Shown here: piece after piece, positions 11,401 through 22,859 of the stretch
How positions within the stretch are numbered: position 1 is the first letter of the stretch
How the letters are laid out: the number at the start of each line of letters is the position of its first letter
DNA from: Vanilla planifolia
Lineage: Eukaryota > Streptophyta > Magnoliopsida > Asparagales > Orchidaceae
NCBI GenBank assembly: GCA_023846275.1
Contig: CM043875.1
Coordinates: 6,832,626-6,896,625, forward strand
Direction: 5' to 3'
Length of the DNA: 64,000 bases
The notes under the pieces: model-generated
Databases searched by the model: none
What the model was told of the DNA's origin: nothing
What the model saw: the letters and a program-made list of their open reading frames with translations, nothing else
Program-made: the position numbers and the translations under genes

Positions 11401-13724
11401 CCACTCGGTCATAATCTACTAAACTCCAAGCATAAAGCTTGTTCAGCGTAAGCTTGAACCTAACATTAAAGTTCTGTTGCAGCTCATAGGGATTCTTTAG
11501 ATTCTCCACTGTTACCACCTTCACTCCGTCCTCCTCTTTCCTGTTTCAATCAGCAACAACATATCTATCTTTATAACATTAATAAACAAGGGTTACTCTA
11601 AGCAAAAATTCACACAATTGTCACATATTTTGCAGAAACAATCTAGACTTTAAAGCAAATTTAAAACTAAACAACATGCTGCAACTGTCATAGATTTTGC
11701 AGACTCCAAATTTATGTTCAATAAGTGTAATGTTGATCTTTAAGATAGACATGGCTGGTACATTGTCCAGCACTGGTGACATGGATCAAATTTTAATAAA
11801 GACGCAAGACAGGTAAACAGCTCAGCTACTCTTGTTTTCCACATCAAATAAAACCCAGACAGCCCGCATGGGTGGGTCAGCTCCATGGAAGACCTTCTTT
11901 ACTCCATTTCTACCAGGGTGGTAGCTGATTCCTCTGATCCCCAGCTCTGGCTTCCAGTGGCTGCGCTTCGCCAAGTCTAGCAAATAAGCAATGCCAATGT
12001 CCATGGTCAACCCTCCCCCACTCAGAAGGTTGTGATGGCAAAAGTCCTTTCTGCTGGCCCACTAGTTTGCCCTTCCCCCGGGTCACTGGATTCCACCAAT
12101 GGCTCTCTTAGTCCTTCCTTGTCCTAGTGGATCCCACCTACCCAAACTTGGTTAGGGTCAACTCTGACGGATCAGTCTAAACAGACTAGTTAGTGGACAT
12201 TGGTATCATCATCAAGGATATTACTCATCATTTCCTTGGACCTCTAGATATTCATGCAGTGTCTTGAGCAACGCAAGTGTTCAAATCCCAAACAACTTAA
12301 GACCATCATTTTTGCCAATCCGTAGCAACCAAGACTAATGTCTTACTTTGATGCTTAGCACATCCATGATGGCAATTCTAATTTGGAAGTGCAACTTATT
12401 ATATTGGCCTCAAAAGCTTTGTTGATTTCCATATTATACACGAGTAAAATTGCAAGAAGAGCAATTGACGCTTCAGCACATATGCTAATTTTTGTGAATT
12501 TTTGTAAGACGAGAGAATGTCCCTGTTCCTCAACTTTTTAGCTATTCTTGTCTTCAAGAAAAAGTAAGGTGACACAAAAGTACACGACTTGGCAATAAGA
12601 AAGACTACCCAACATTCAAAAGGTAAATAAATCGATAAATATACCACCCTGCGAACCCTGGATAGAAAAAGCAACAATGAAGAGCAAGAAGATCGAATCA
12701 GTGCACAAGATTGACTTTTTAGAATTCTATATATCGCGTGCCCATTCAGTACAGACATAGTCTAAACAGGAACTTGCAACAGTACACTCCTCATTCTGTG
12801 ATTCAACGACACGGAAACGGATTAATCAACCGGTAAAAAGAAGTGACCGAATCTTGGTCAGTTGATCCGTGGCCACTTCTGAAAACGACAGCACCAGTAA
12901 CCTCTTACGCATGTTAGAAATGAAAGCATGAGGAGAGAAATTGAGTGAACGGGTCAGAACAACTCGATTTAGCGAAAGAATATTGGTAAAATAGCATAAT
13001 TCGGCAGAAAAGATGATAATATACATAAAACAAGAACGATAAAAATTTGTATGAGGGGGAAGTGCTTTTTAAGAAAATAGGGAAAAAAAAAAAGAGTCGT
13101 CTTCTTCCATGGAAATAATAAGTCCCTAAAATCTTGAAAATCTGGGAAAAAGAAACGAAAGAAGACAAATTAAGCTGCAGTCATCCAGCTACGACCGGCC
13201 TGCCAAACCGTCCGATATATGCCAATTGATAAGACTTCAGTTAAAACAAAAAAGTTAAACTCCGACGATCTTCGGTTCCCCGGCTTGTCCGCCTTTAGTC
13301 ACGGAGAAGATTTGTTTCTTTTTCTAGCTCAAGAAAAGGGAGAAAAAAATCTTAAATCGAAAAACAGCTGAATCCGCAGAAATTAAAATTAGAAATACGA
13401 AGGACTGCAAGTAGTAGGAAGAACAGGTAGAGGAGACGAAACGTACAGAGTCCGGACCCACTCAATCGGGACATCAACGGAGGCAATGACAACAAGATCG
13501 GCATCGATCTTTAGCTTTGCAATTGACCGCATCATCACCCTGGTTGCCACATAGAACTCGTAATCCCTCGGAGTTCCCATGTACATCATCGCCGCGTATG
13601 CATGCCGCTTCCTCCCTTTCGAATCCTGCGCAGCGCCGCCCAACACCACCGAACAGGCAAGCACCGCCATCAGGACCACCATCGGCGTGGTAAACACTCT
13701 CCATCTGTTCCGACGCTCTTCCAT
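8498..13724 (-). CDS. PGSIP7: GT8 putative glucuronosyltransferase, PGSIP7/PGSIP8-like (five exons)
   Basis: Exons on the minus strand are 13724-13447, 11540-11282, 9688-9487, 9277-9130 and 9041-8498. The joined frame is 1431 nt (476 residues plus stop), all introns are GT/AG and the phases match. An N-terminal hydrophobic segment (about 13-32) is followed by a GT8 domain opening with AYAAMMYMGTPRDYEFYVAT. The metal-binding DxD lies at 143-145 (LDSDN), followed by CIFHTGLFVLQ and NPDGADQGF. A Trp-rich linker (KPWYWWSWPVLPLG) and a C-terminal half with about five hydrophobic, probably membrane-spanning segments are characteristic of PGSIP7/8 rather than the xylan GUX enzymes. It likely acts in Golgi or other secretory membranes; the acceptor is not known from sequence. 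An in-frame upstream ATG exists at 13808, but 13724 gives the family N-terminus. Introns 1 (1906 nt) and 2 (about 1.6 kb) are long and repeat-bearing. PGSIP7 and PGSIP8 cannot be told apart here. Confidence 0.93.
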
Positions 13725-14190
13725 TATTTGAACACGCGCAAAGACAGATAACAGAGAAGTAAAAAAGGAGCTATCACAGATCAAATCCCTTTCTAGGCTT
13801 AAGTTCAATCTCGCATCACCGCTTGTATGCGTCTCGCCTCAACAACTCTACAGCCGCCGCGTAAGGATAACCAGGATCTCTTCTGGCATCTATTCCCTGC
13901 AGTGAATGGAATGCATTGCCGGAATATATTCCATAGTCCCGTCGAAGCTCAAGGAAAAGCACGAAAGGAGCTTCTTTGAGTGGGAGAAAGAGAGAACTTT
14001 TCGTTGGAGCACGCTGCTCCACAGTGCCCTAAATGAAAAAAATAAAGAGAAATTAATACAGGTAAATACTAAGAGATGTCACCTTTTGTTCAAAAATTTT
14101 TTTTTAGAAATCTGAATCTGCATATTAAGTTTTATTTTATATTCAAGATTAAAAAGTTCCTAAGAAATAATTAAATAGGACAAAGAGGAT
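13725..14190. other. 5' flank of the GT8 gene
   Basis: This segment lies upstream of the minus-strand glycosyltransferase start and probably contains its 5' UTR and promoter. The 13725-14040 part is balanced in composition, then AT-rich DNA leads into a repeat. No confident TATA box could be chosen. Confidence 0.4.
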
Positions 14191-15600
14191 AATGATGTAA
14201 ATCGTGTGAGAACAACGCACAAGAGGGGAGGGGTGAATTGTGTTTTTCACTAAAATTTAGATTTTGAAAATTCTTTCAATTAAAAACGTTTGTAAATAAA
14301 TTGTGAAATAAAAACGAAAAATGCAATAATAAGACAAGCAAACAAAAGACAAAGATTTTTAGGTGGTTCGGCCAAACCCGTGCCTACATCCACCCCCGAT
14401 CAATCCGATCGGGCTTCCACTAACCACTCCCTTTTGCCGAAGCCGGTAGGGGTAAACCAAGTACAACCGGTGCTCCAACGAGACACCAAAAATCCGAACA
14501 AATCCGGCTACAATAATGCATACAATTTTTACAATAGCAATGCATACAAAAATCCTACACCTTTAATTTCTCAAAGCAAAATGACACAACTAAATGTTAC
14601 CGAATGATGCAACGAAATGTGGAAGAAAGCTGTTGAAATTTGAGAAGAAGGTTGAGCCCGTAGCTCCCACAAGTATGACAATTGTTACTCTCGGTTTTGG
14701 CCTTTTTCCTTAGTTTTTGAAGATCTTTGCAAGTGGATTCATCAATCTATAAATTGTAAGATGTCCTATATATATAGTCCACCAAAAAACAATTCCAAAC
14801 GGCTAGAAAAACGGTAAAAAAGAAACCGAAAAATAGCCGTTGCCTGAAGCCCGAAAAGGAGAGCAGCAGCCGTCCGATCCCACTTCAAGAATGGACGGCT
14901 GGATGGACTTCTCGGCTTGATCATCTCCAGACCGTCTGATCCGGGCGGACTTGATCTGAACCATTGGATCCCACGCGCTGAACGAACGGCGCTGATTAAA
15001 CAGCCGTTCGAAATTACTCTCGCCCGTTGGATCTGGGCGGGCTTGATCTGCGCCTTTGGATCCTACGCGCTGAACGAACGGCGCTGATTAAACAGCCGTT
15101 CGAGATTACTCTCGCTCGTTGGATCTGGGCGAGCATGATCTGCGCCTTTGAATCCTGCCGAAGTTATAAGGTGGGATTTTTAGTCCCACACTGCAGAATG
15201 CAATTTTGCACAGCGCTTTATAATAGATTTGCGCCGTTTAACCTGCGAGCCACTTTGGGGCTGGCTCCCCCCCTCCTTGACCGGGATTTCATCTCAGGTT
15301 GACTTAGCCATGCACTGTTCTTTGACCGTTGACCGCGCTGAAGTTAGACTTAGCCGAGCTCCTCTCTGCAGGCTTGGCTTAGCCAGGCACTGTTCCTTTG
15401 ACCGTTGACCAGCGCTAGCCGAGCTGCTCTCGGCGGTCTTTGGGCGGGCTTTGCTCGCCCCTTTCGGGTCATCCAAATTTTTATATTTTTTATTTCTAAA
15501 AGGCCTGGACGGGCTATTTTGACGCCGGGTCGACCCGCCCATGCTACAGTGCTTTTTCCCGAGACTTTTGCTGTTTTAGGGTATTTTTGACGAATTTTTT
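14191..15600 (+). repeat. LTR-like dispersed repeat, GC-richer than its surroundings
   Basis: The segment opens with an AACAACGCACAAGAGG-type leader followed by a GGTGAATTG string. A GGTGGTTCGGCCAAAC block follows at about 14362, and lower down GC-rich tandem repeats. A much-decayed relative in the same order lies at 22860-24250, and the GGTGAATTG leader appears inverted near 47650-47690. This suggests a dispersed LTR or large non-autonomous family. I see no coding domain and could not fix both ends or a target duplication. Confidence 0.5.
14953..15160. repeat. 92-bp tandem repeat (two full copies and a partial third)
   Basis: Copies start at 14953, 15045 and 15137, each with GATCTG, so the period is exactly 92 bp. 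The two full copies differ at only a few sites. Each contains an inverted repeat (GAACGGC ... GCCGTTC) able to form a hairpin. The third copy ends after about 20 bases. A second, less regular pair built around GACTTAGCC / CTTTGACCGTTGACC follows at about 15299-15430. Confidence 0.85.
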
Positions 15601-16075
15601 AGCCACAAATTTGAATATAAGTGTATAAAAATAATTTTATATTCTTATAGTATTATAAGTTAATTAAGCGGCTATGAAAAGAAATTCGTAAAAAACGATT
15701 CCATAATAAAATCAAATACCCATGTCTATACATTTTGTCAAATATGCTTGGCCCAAAAATGAAAATTCATTATTAAATAATTTTATAATATTTTTAAATG
15801 TTAATACTACTAGTGTGCCACATAATCTCAAGGTTTTGACATATCAAATTCAAGAGAAATAAAAGGACATTTAATTATAAAACATCTTGCGCATGTCTCA
15901 AAAATTCCTTCAGTAATAAATAGCTTGGTTTTGTAATTATCACATCAAAGGGTACAACAGATAAAACATAAAAAAAAACTTTTATATGAAAAATTTAATT
16001 AGAAAAATTACAATTTTGATAGATCCAAAAGAATTTTATTTTCTTTTAAATTACAATAGGTGTCATTTAAGCTTT
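15601..16075. other. AT-rich spacer, no gene seen
   Basis: This AT-rich DNA lies between the LTR-like repeat and the LINE tail. No coding or RNA gene is recognised. Confidence 0.5.
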
Positions 16076-16930
16076 TTATTATTATTTTTTTGAAGAGAAT
16101 ATAATATCTATTATATCAAGGCCAAGTCCAAATTACAAAAGGATCCTCAGTGGGAATCGAAAGTGAAATCAGATAACATGAGGTCGAGCAGGGGCTTAGG
16201 AATGGGATCCTCGGGGCCCCAGATGAAGTCGTTAAGGCACGTTGCCCGAGCAGCCCAGTCAGCGGGCGCATTCCCATCTTTGAGGATGTGTGAGAAACGA
16301 ACGGCCTCAAGACCCGAAGCATACTGGATAGTTGCCGCGAAGACACCCGACCCCGGGGGAAGGGACACCATCTCGCGCACCTCCTGAATAGCCAGCATTG
16401 AGTCAGATTGGAGTTCCACAGCCCAGTGCAGGGGAAGAAAATCTCTAACCATGTCAAGCGCCATAAGCAAAGCCTGGGTCTCCATCATGTCAACCGCCTA
16501 GGATAACAACCTTTTGCCAGCCACCAGGAGAGGTCTGCCCAAGCAATCCCGCACAACCATGCCCAACCCGGCCATCGAATCACCAACCGCGGCATCGCAA
16601 TTCACTTTGATCCAACCTATTGGGGGGGGGGGGAATCCAACTGTACGTAACAAGCAAGTCCGTGGATTTGCCGGGGTTCCCACTGGACAGGGAGGAGAGG
16701 TAGAGATGTCGGTTGAGGGACGAGTGAACCTCAAGCAAGATAGTTCGGATAGTAAAGCCAGGTGGAGGCACCGGGATGTTATGTCTGGCTACATTCCTCC
16801 TCGACCAAATATAGTACAGCGTAGTCGTAATGGTGGCAGCATCCAATTGCCCGGCACCCTGGCGAGCAACAAGAGACCCGATGAACCAGAGGACCCGGTC
16901 AATGAACAGTAGATCGGCCCCGATCAATGA
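16076..16930 (-). pseudogene. 5'-truncated LINE (non-LTR retrotransposon) with broken RNase H domain
   Basis: Reading the minus strand, 16927-16620 encodes a linker-like segment (LYYIWSRRNVARHN...). After the frame changes, a plant RNase H-like (RVT_3) domain follows, with WIKVNCDAAVGDSMAGLGMV, then ETQALLMAL and LQSDSML carrying the D/E/D positions. The frame changes at a homopolymer (ten G on the plus strand at 16621-16630), and an in-frame TAG lies at about 16495-16497. The 3' end finishes in a TATAATAGATATTATATTCTCTTC tail pattern and A-rich tract, as plant LINEs do. No upstream endonuclease or RT is present, so it is a dead 5' truncation. Confidence 0.75.
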
Positions 16931-17611
16931 TAGAGAGTATCATTCGAGAAATAAATTAGAGAAAAAAGTCTAATATAATCTTTAGGATTTTTTGTGCACT
17001 AGTTATGATCAAAATGTTATCTATCGATGAATGATGTATCATTCAATATCAATAATAATTATTTTATTTATGATTAAAGTTCAAGCAATAGTCAATATTC
17101 AAATTCAAGTTTTTCTTCTTTTGATTGAGATAATTATTTTTCTAAGAAAATATTAAATTTCTTTATATTAGATATTCAAAATGGAATACCATTATCTCCC
17201 AATATTGCTAAAATATGTTTGATATAATAGATGATATTATAAGCTGGAGTTGAAAAAAAAAATCTATCAAGATATTCAAACCATCATCTAATTTTATAGA
17301 AAAGAAATATCAAATTTAAAATTTAAAATTATAATTATTTTAAAAAATAAGATATTTTAAATAATTTAATATTTGTATACCATAACATATAAAACAATAA
17401 TTAAAATTTTTAGAATTTTAAAATATTATATGTTTAACAAATGCAAGTCCATGAATTACTTCTATTATCAAATATTGCTAAAATTGTTTTTGATAGGTCA
17501 AATTGTGTTGCAACCAAGATGATATGTATTCATGCATTAGTTATGTCAAATTTGCCTCAACAAAAATAACAACTTTATTATGCATAAATTTACAAATGCA
17601 TTGCAACAAAC

Positions 17612-17671
<60 letters not shown>

Positions 17672-19295
17672 TGCTAAATGTGAAATTAATTTTGGCCAAA
17701 AATAGATGTTGAATTCTGGCCAATCTGTCTCGGTGGTGATTGGATTAAGCTCCACTTGTTGAAAACTTGTATAACTTGTATAAAATCCATATCAAACCAA
17801 AGATAATGCAATTAGGTTTAAATTTGAGGTTTAAGCATGCCTACAAACCAATAATAATAATAACAATAATCTTTAACAAGATTATGTTTCAATTAATTTT
17901 AAAATTTTCTTTTTTAAAAAAATTAGAGTATGTTCAAAACAGTATAAAACTATAGATTATACCAAACGAAGACAAATAATAAATTTTTCAAAACACTACT
18001 ATTAGATTCTTAACAAATTGAAGCTTTAAAGGCAATGAACCCATTAACAACGTATGTCACTTTCTGGTAAGTCAACAATGAGAAGTTGGACAACTAAACA
18101 AGTCATGGTTAACTTATTAGCACAAAAATTCTAACAAAACTATCTGTGGATGATAATGAGCTATTTCCTTTATGACAAAAAATCTATGAAAAATTAACAA
18201 CAATACTTAGTATTTAATCTTATGCAATTAATGTGAACGTGATTAATATAAGGTCTATAAAAATAATAATATAAAAAATATGTACACAAAATTTGTATTA
18301 TTCAATCCAAGTTTAAATTAAGTCACTAGAGAAGATAAAAATCCACAAAAAATACTAATAAAATATGTGAATTTATATTAAAAAACAAAACAAGTTTACC
18401 AACTATACCCATAATTGTAAGTGCAAAAAGTACTAAATTTTCTCACAATCAAAATGATTATTTAGCCTCTCAAAAAGAAAGGAACACAAAGATGATAATA
18501 TATTTTTCCTTTTAAAAGAAAGTTTTTGTTATAACTCTAATTTTTTTTTAACTTTTACGATCATCATATATTTATAGATTTTAAATGACACAATTAAAAT
18601 AAAAAAACTTAAGACTATAATTGTGTTCATATTTAGTCTATCATGATTATAATTTTTTATTAATATTTTAATCACAATCATATAATTTATGCTAAAAATA
18701 TAATAATTGTTATCTTTAAAAATCAACAATATTAGGCTAAATATTTGAATTCATATAATAATAATAGTTATTATAATTTTGAGCAAAATTATGGAATTCT
18801 CCCTCTCAAAACTAACATTATGATGGAACATATATAATCTTACTGACATTAAGTTTTATTTTCAAAAATTAGATATGAATCATTATGTAATCTAATTGAC
18901 ATAGAAGCGTCTAATATTAGCTTACAAGCACACACACATGTTGGTATTGTACCAACATTATAATTTTACTAGTACAAAATTTGGTTAAAAATTGTTTCAA
19001 AAAAACTTAAAATTGAATTTGGTATTGTTACCACCATAGTGTGCCGTCTTCACCATTGTCGCCAACAACAGTAGCTCTCACTTGTAGCTACCCACTTGGT
19101 CCATATGACTCGCATGACCTGTGGAACCTCGTTGATCTGCTCGACCTACATTGACCCATTGCTCGTGACATCCACTCTATCTGTGATGACCCATGCTAAC
19201 CCGCTAGCCCTTATTGACCCGTGCTATTCTGCCCAACTAGCACCTATCCAAAAATTGGACCAGAAAAACATGTATATTTACATATGATATTGCAA
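16931..19295. other. AT-rich intergenic DNA with one microsatellite
   Basis: Apart from the (TAA)n tract, I see only AT-rich sequence without domain-like coding. The long Tyr/Ile reading frames across the microsatellite are artefacts of the repeat. Confidence 0.6.
17617..17671. repeat. (TAA)n microsatellite
   Basis: Uninterrupted trinucleotide run of about 18 units, likely polymorphic. Confidence 0.95.
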
Positions 19296-19299
19296 ATTC

Positions 19300-20120
19300 T
19301 GTAGGAACATCATATGTATGCTAAATTTTTTAAACATGAATTTTGGCTATCTAAGGTAGTATTTTTAGGACATAAGGAAAGTGCTAAGTAGATTGTTGTT
19401 GACTTAAAAAATATTAGCAATTATGGATTATCAAAGAGCTACATTAGTTACAAAAGTTAGGAATGGAAAGACATTAGTGAAAATTTGTTAATGAATTTTT
19501 ACAAATAAGCTCCTCATTGATCCATTTGGCTTGTAAAGGTGCAAATTTATTTGGTATTCTAATTGTGAGAACAATTTTCAAACTTTGAAAGTTTTTAGTA
19601 ATGCATCTTTGCAAGGGTGAGATTTCTTTTGATGTAAAATAAAAAAGTAATTGAGTAAGAATTTTGAACAATTAAAGTCCTATGAAAAGAAAATTATCTT
19701 GTGCATAATTTGGAGTTGATAACTATTCTTTTTGCTCTAAAGATGTGGAGACATAATTTATATTAGGTAAAGGATAATATTTTTATTAATCACTAGATCT
19801 TAAAATATATTTTGAATCATAAATAATTGAATTTAAGACAAAAAAAGACTAGAGTTTATTAAAAAATTATGATCTAAAAATTAATTATCACTTAGGAAAT
19901 GTAGTTGCTGATGCTCTTAGTAAAAAGTCATTAAAAATAGTATTTTGTCGATAGAAGAAGAAAAATAATGGATTTTTAAAATGGATTGACTAATGCTAGA
20001 GTTAGACGTGTAAAAGAGCACTACATTGCTATTATAATTAGTTATTAGACCAGATTGGTTAGAAATTATAAAGGAGATACTAAGTGACAAATGTTAATTT
20101 AAAAAGTAAAAAGTGGATGG
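19300..20120 (+). pseudogene. Decayed Ty3/gypsy RT-RNase H fragment
   Basis: Short plus-strand stretches in shifting frames match a gypsy pol in order: an FLGHKESAK-like piece near 19360, a GKG-YFY-SLDLKIYF piece like the RNase H DHQSLKYIF block near 19770, and HLGNVVADALSKKS near 19890-19930, the conserved end of RNase H. Many stops and frame changes separate them. It is a non-functional remnant of one old insertion. Confidence 0.7.
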
Positions 20121-20248
20121 GATTCTAATTTTAATTTATGTCCATACTAAAATTTTAGAATAGCTTATGCATCATTAATGATCTATCTATAAGGTATTCT
20201 CATCATGAGCCTTTGATGATAGACATTCTTTTAAAATCTCAATAGCAA

Positions 20249-21480
20249 AAGTTGAAGAGAGACTTTTATCACAAAAGAATGAAATTCCATAATAAGTTTT
20301 GAATTCAAAAAATTTTAAATTCATAAAATTCTAAATTTTTTAATTCATTATTCTTACCCTTTCTAAATTCTAATTCATCATTCTAAATTTCCAAAGTTTG
20401 CACCATAAGCAACCTAACTTCACATGCATCGCCCAATCGTGCAAGGATATTGTTCATGTTCGTAGGTACTGTTCAACATGGAGATAAGCTTCTTACATGC
20501 ATTGATCATGGTGGAGTTTTAGGTTCACCTATCACAGGTGCACAGACTATGTGCTCATTAAGTGACCGACTTGCATGCATGTGTAGTACACGTGTTTCCT
20601 CCTTTGATTATTTTTCATAATTTTTTGTTTAATGAACAAAGAATTGAGCTCTAGATCATGGATATCTTCTTTTTGCTATTTGAATTCTTTTAAATCTTCT
20701 TTTCTTAACTAATTCTTTATACGATCTAGTTTTGTTATCTTCTTTGAGAGGGTGGGACTTTCAATAGATTCATTAAGTGGTTTCTTTAACTTTATTATCT
20801 TCCTTGATAATAAACCTTTTTTAGAATTCTAATAGTGGAAGTTGAAGCATGAAAATGGCTAGAAATAAAAGAAGAAAATAATAAGATGGTTTCTTGCCAT
20901 AAGGGAATTGAATTTCTCAAGAAGTTTTGAATTCATAAAATTTTGAATTCTATAGTTCTAAATTTCTTTATTCACATTCTGCCTCTTTATAGGTTTTGTT
21001 AAAATATTTTATTACAAAATATATAATATTTTAATTAAAAAACATATAATTTTGACCAAAATCACATATTTTCACAAATTTTGTAAAATTTGCACCACAA
21101 GCTGTCTGGTCGTGTGGCACTGTCTGCTTATGCTATAGCACTATTTATGTATGCGAGTATTATTCCCACCTATGAATAAGCCTTATGCAAGCATTGATCA
21201 TGGTGGAGTGATAGGTTCACGTATTATGAGCATGCAAACTACATGCTCGGTAGGTGGCTGACATGCATGCATGTGTAATGCACGTGTCTCCACCCTTGAT
21301 TATTTTTCACAATTTTTTGTTTAATGAACTTGGAATTAAGTTTATGATCATAAGTCCCTTCTTTTTATGATTTGATCCCTTTTAAATCTTCTTTTCTTAA
21401 CTAATTCTTTGTATGATTTAATTTTGTTATCTTATTCGAGAGGTTGAGACTTTTATTAGTCCCATCAAGTGATCTTTTTT
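20249..21480. repeat. Direct duplication of a 0.6-0.7 kb segment
   Basis: Two diverged copies lie head to tail, about 20249-20838 and 20842-21480. Shared landmarks include GTTGAAG starts at 20251 and 20842, GCATTGATCATGGTGGAGT, GCATGCATGTGTA, and GATTATTTTTCAYAATTTTTTG at 20606 and 21298. The second copy has roughly 100 extra bases in its first half. No coding domain is seen; it may be an LTR pair or a segmental duplication. Confidence 0.7.
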
Positions 21481-22489
21481 AACTTTTTTATAAGTAGCAC
21501 ATAACTTTAAGAGGTGTTACTAGATAAAAGAACTATTGTGATGCTAGAAATCAATTTATTGAATTTTAGGTAGTGATCATTAACTTATTAAACTAAATAT
21601 AACAAAATAAATGATGAGATTTGAAAGATAGGAAAATTAAAAACCTAAGTATATTAGTTCATTTCAAATTTTAAAGAATTAGGTAAGTGGCTTATCACAT
21701 TATATTAGCACACTAGTTAGTTGGTGTTAATAATGTATTTCATGTTTTAGCATTAAGAAATCCTTTTCATATGATTGACTATAGATCATGATATTGAAAT
21801 TAAAGTATATTGACATCCTAAAATCTCTTTTTGGATTTAAGCAACGAACTAGTCGATCTACTGTGGGAGGAGAGAGAAAATTGGAAAAATGAATTAAAAA
21901 ATTTTAAAAAATTAGTAAGGTTAAATTATAATATGAAAATGAGGAACAAATAAATAAAAAAAATCTAATATAATAAAATAATGTATATATATAACAAATA
22001 TGGAAAAAGGAAAAATTTGAGAAAACAATAAGTTGAAAAATTAAAAAGCATTTGGAAAAACTTTTGGAGGTAATTATTAAGCATTAAATGCAATAATTGG
22101 CATGGAATTGGGTAAATCTTAGATATTATTTATTTTCAAATTATGTAATAATTGATATGCATGCATGACATTATAGGAAATTAAGATAATAGAAAGATTA
22201 GAGAAGAAAATATCATCATAGATTTAGATAGATAATCTAGTAATCTATGATTCTACTTAGTTTTTTTACTTTGTATATTTATTTTATTTATTATGACATT
22301 GTTATTACTATAGCATGACATGTCGTTAGCTTTGTTCATATTAATAATATTTTATCTTAATCTACCTTTTTTCTTTTGTGGCATGGAAGTTATATAAAAT
22401 ATGAAAGCACATGCAAATTTGGGCTCTAAGTGAAAGGTAACCATAAATTTTCTCTTCTAATATTTTCTCCCTTGATCAAACCACACAAG
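21481..22489. other. AT-rich DNA, no gene seen
   Basis: No domain-like reading frame. The last 60 bases read like the former 5' leader of the adjoining ADF retrocopy. Confidence 0.5.
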
Positions 22490-22835
22490 ATGGTGAATCC
22501 AGCATCAGGGATAGCTAATAATGATGATTGCAAATTGAAGTTTCTTGAATTGAAGGTAGAGAGGACCTATCATTGCATAATTTACAAGATTGCTGAGAAG
22601 TTGATGCAAGTTTTTATAGAGAAAGTTGGTGAACCTACTTTAATTTATGAAAATTCACTTTCAATCTTCCTAATAATGAACATAGATATGTTAACTTCAC
22701 TAAGAGAATGTTCCAAAGTGCATGATCTTCATTGCATGGTGACCTGATACATTAAGAGTTAGGAGTAAGATACTTTATGTTAGGTTCAAGGAGACATTCA
22801 AGAGATAACAAGATGACAACCAGGTGGAATTGTAA
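22490..22835 (+). pseudogene. Processed pseudogene of an actin-depolymerizing factor (ADF/cofilin)
   Basis: The start [20 protein letters not shown] and the following [19 protein letters not shown] are plainly a plant ADF N-terminal half (family length about 139). After YEN (about 22655) the frame shifts: an LPNNEHRY piece is read from 22666 and a KCMIFIAW[16 protein letters not shown] piece from 22707, followed by KETFKR, a stop and DNQVEL. Intact plant ADF genes have an intron directly after the ATG and another downstream; both are absent here, which points to a retrotransposed mRNA. At least two frameshifts and three stops make it non-functional. The C-terminal 20 or so residues are missing. 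Confidence 0.85.
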
Positions 22836-22859
22836 GTCGAAGTGTTTTTTAGCAAAAGT

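Noticed and set aside
12239-12300. tRNA-like GTGTTCAAATCCC string
   Set aside because: It resembles a T-loop, but no acceptor, D-arm or anticodon arm can be placed around it.
17541-17755. Poly-Tyr and poly-Ile proteins
   Set aside because: Translations of the (TAA)n microsatellite.
22430-22747. Treating the 105-codon ADF-like frame as a functional short gene
   Set aside because: After codon 75 it leaves the ADF frame, and the missing parts are found in other frames with stops, so it is a pseudogene.
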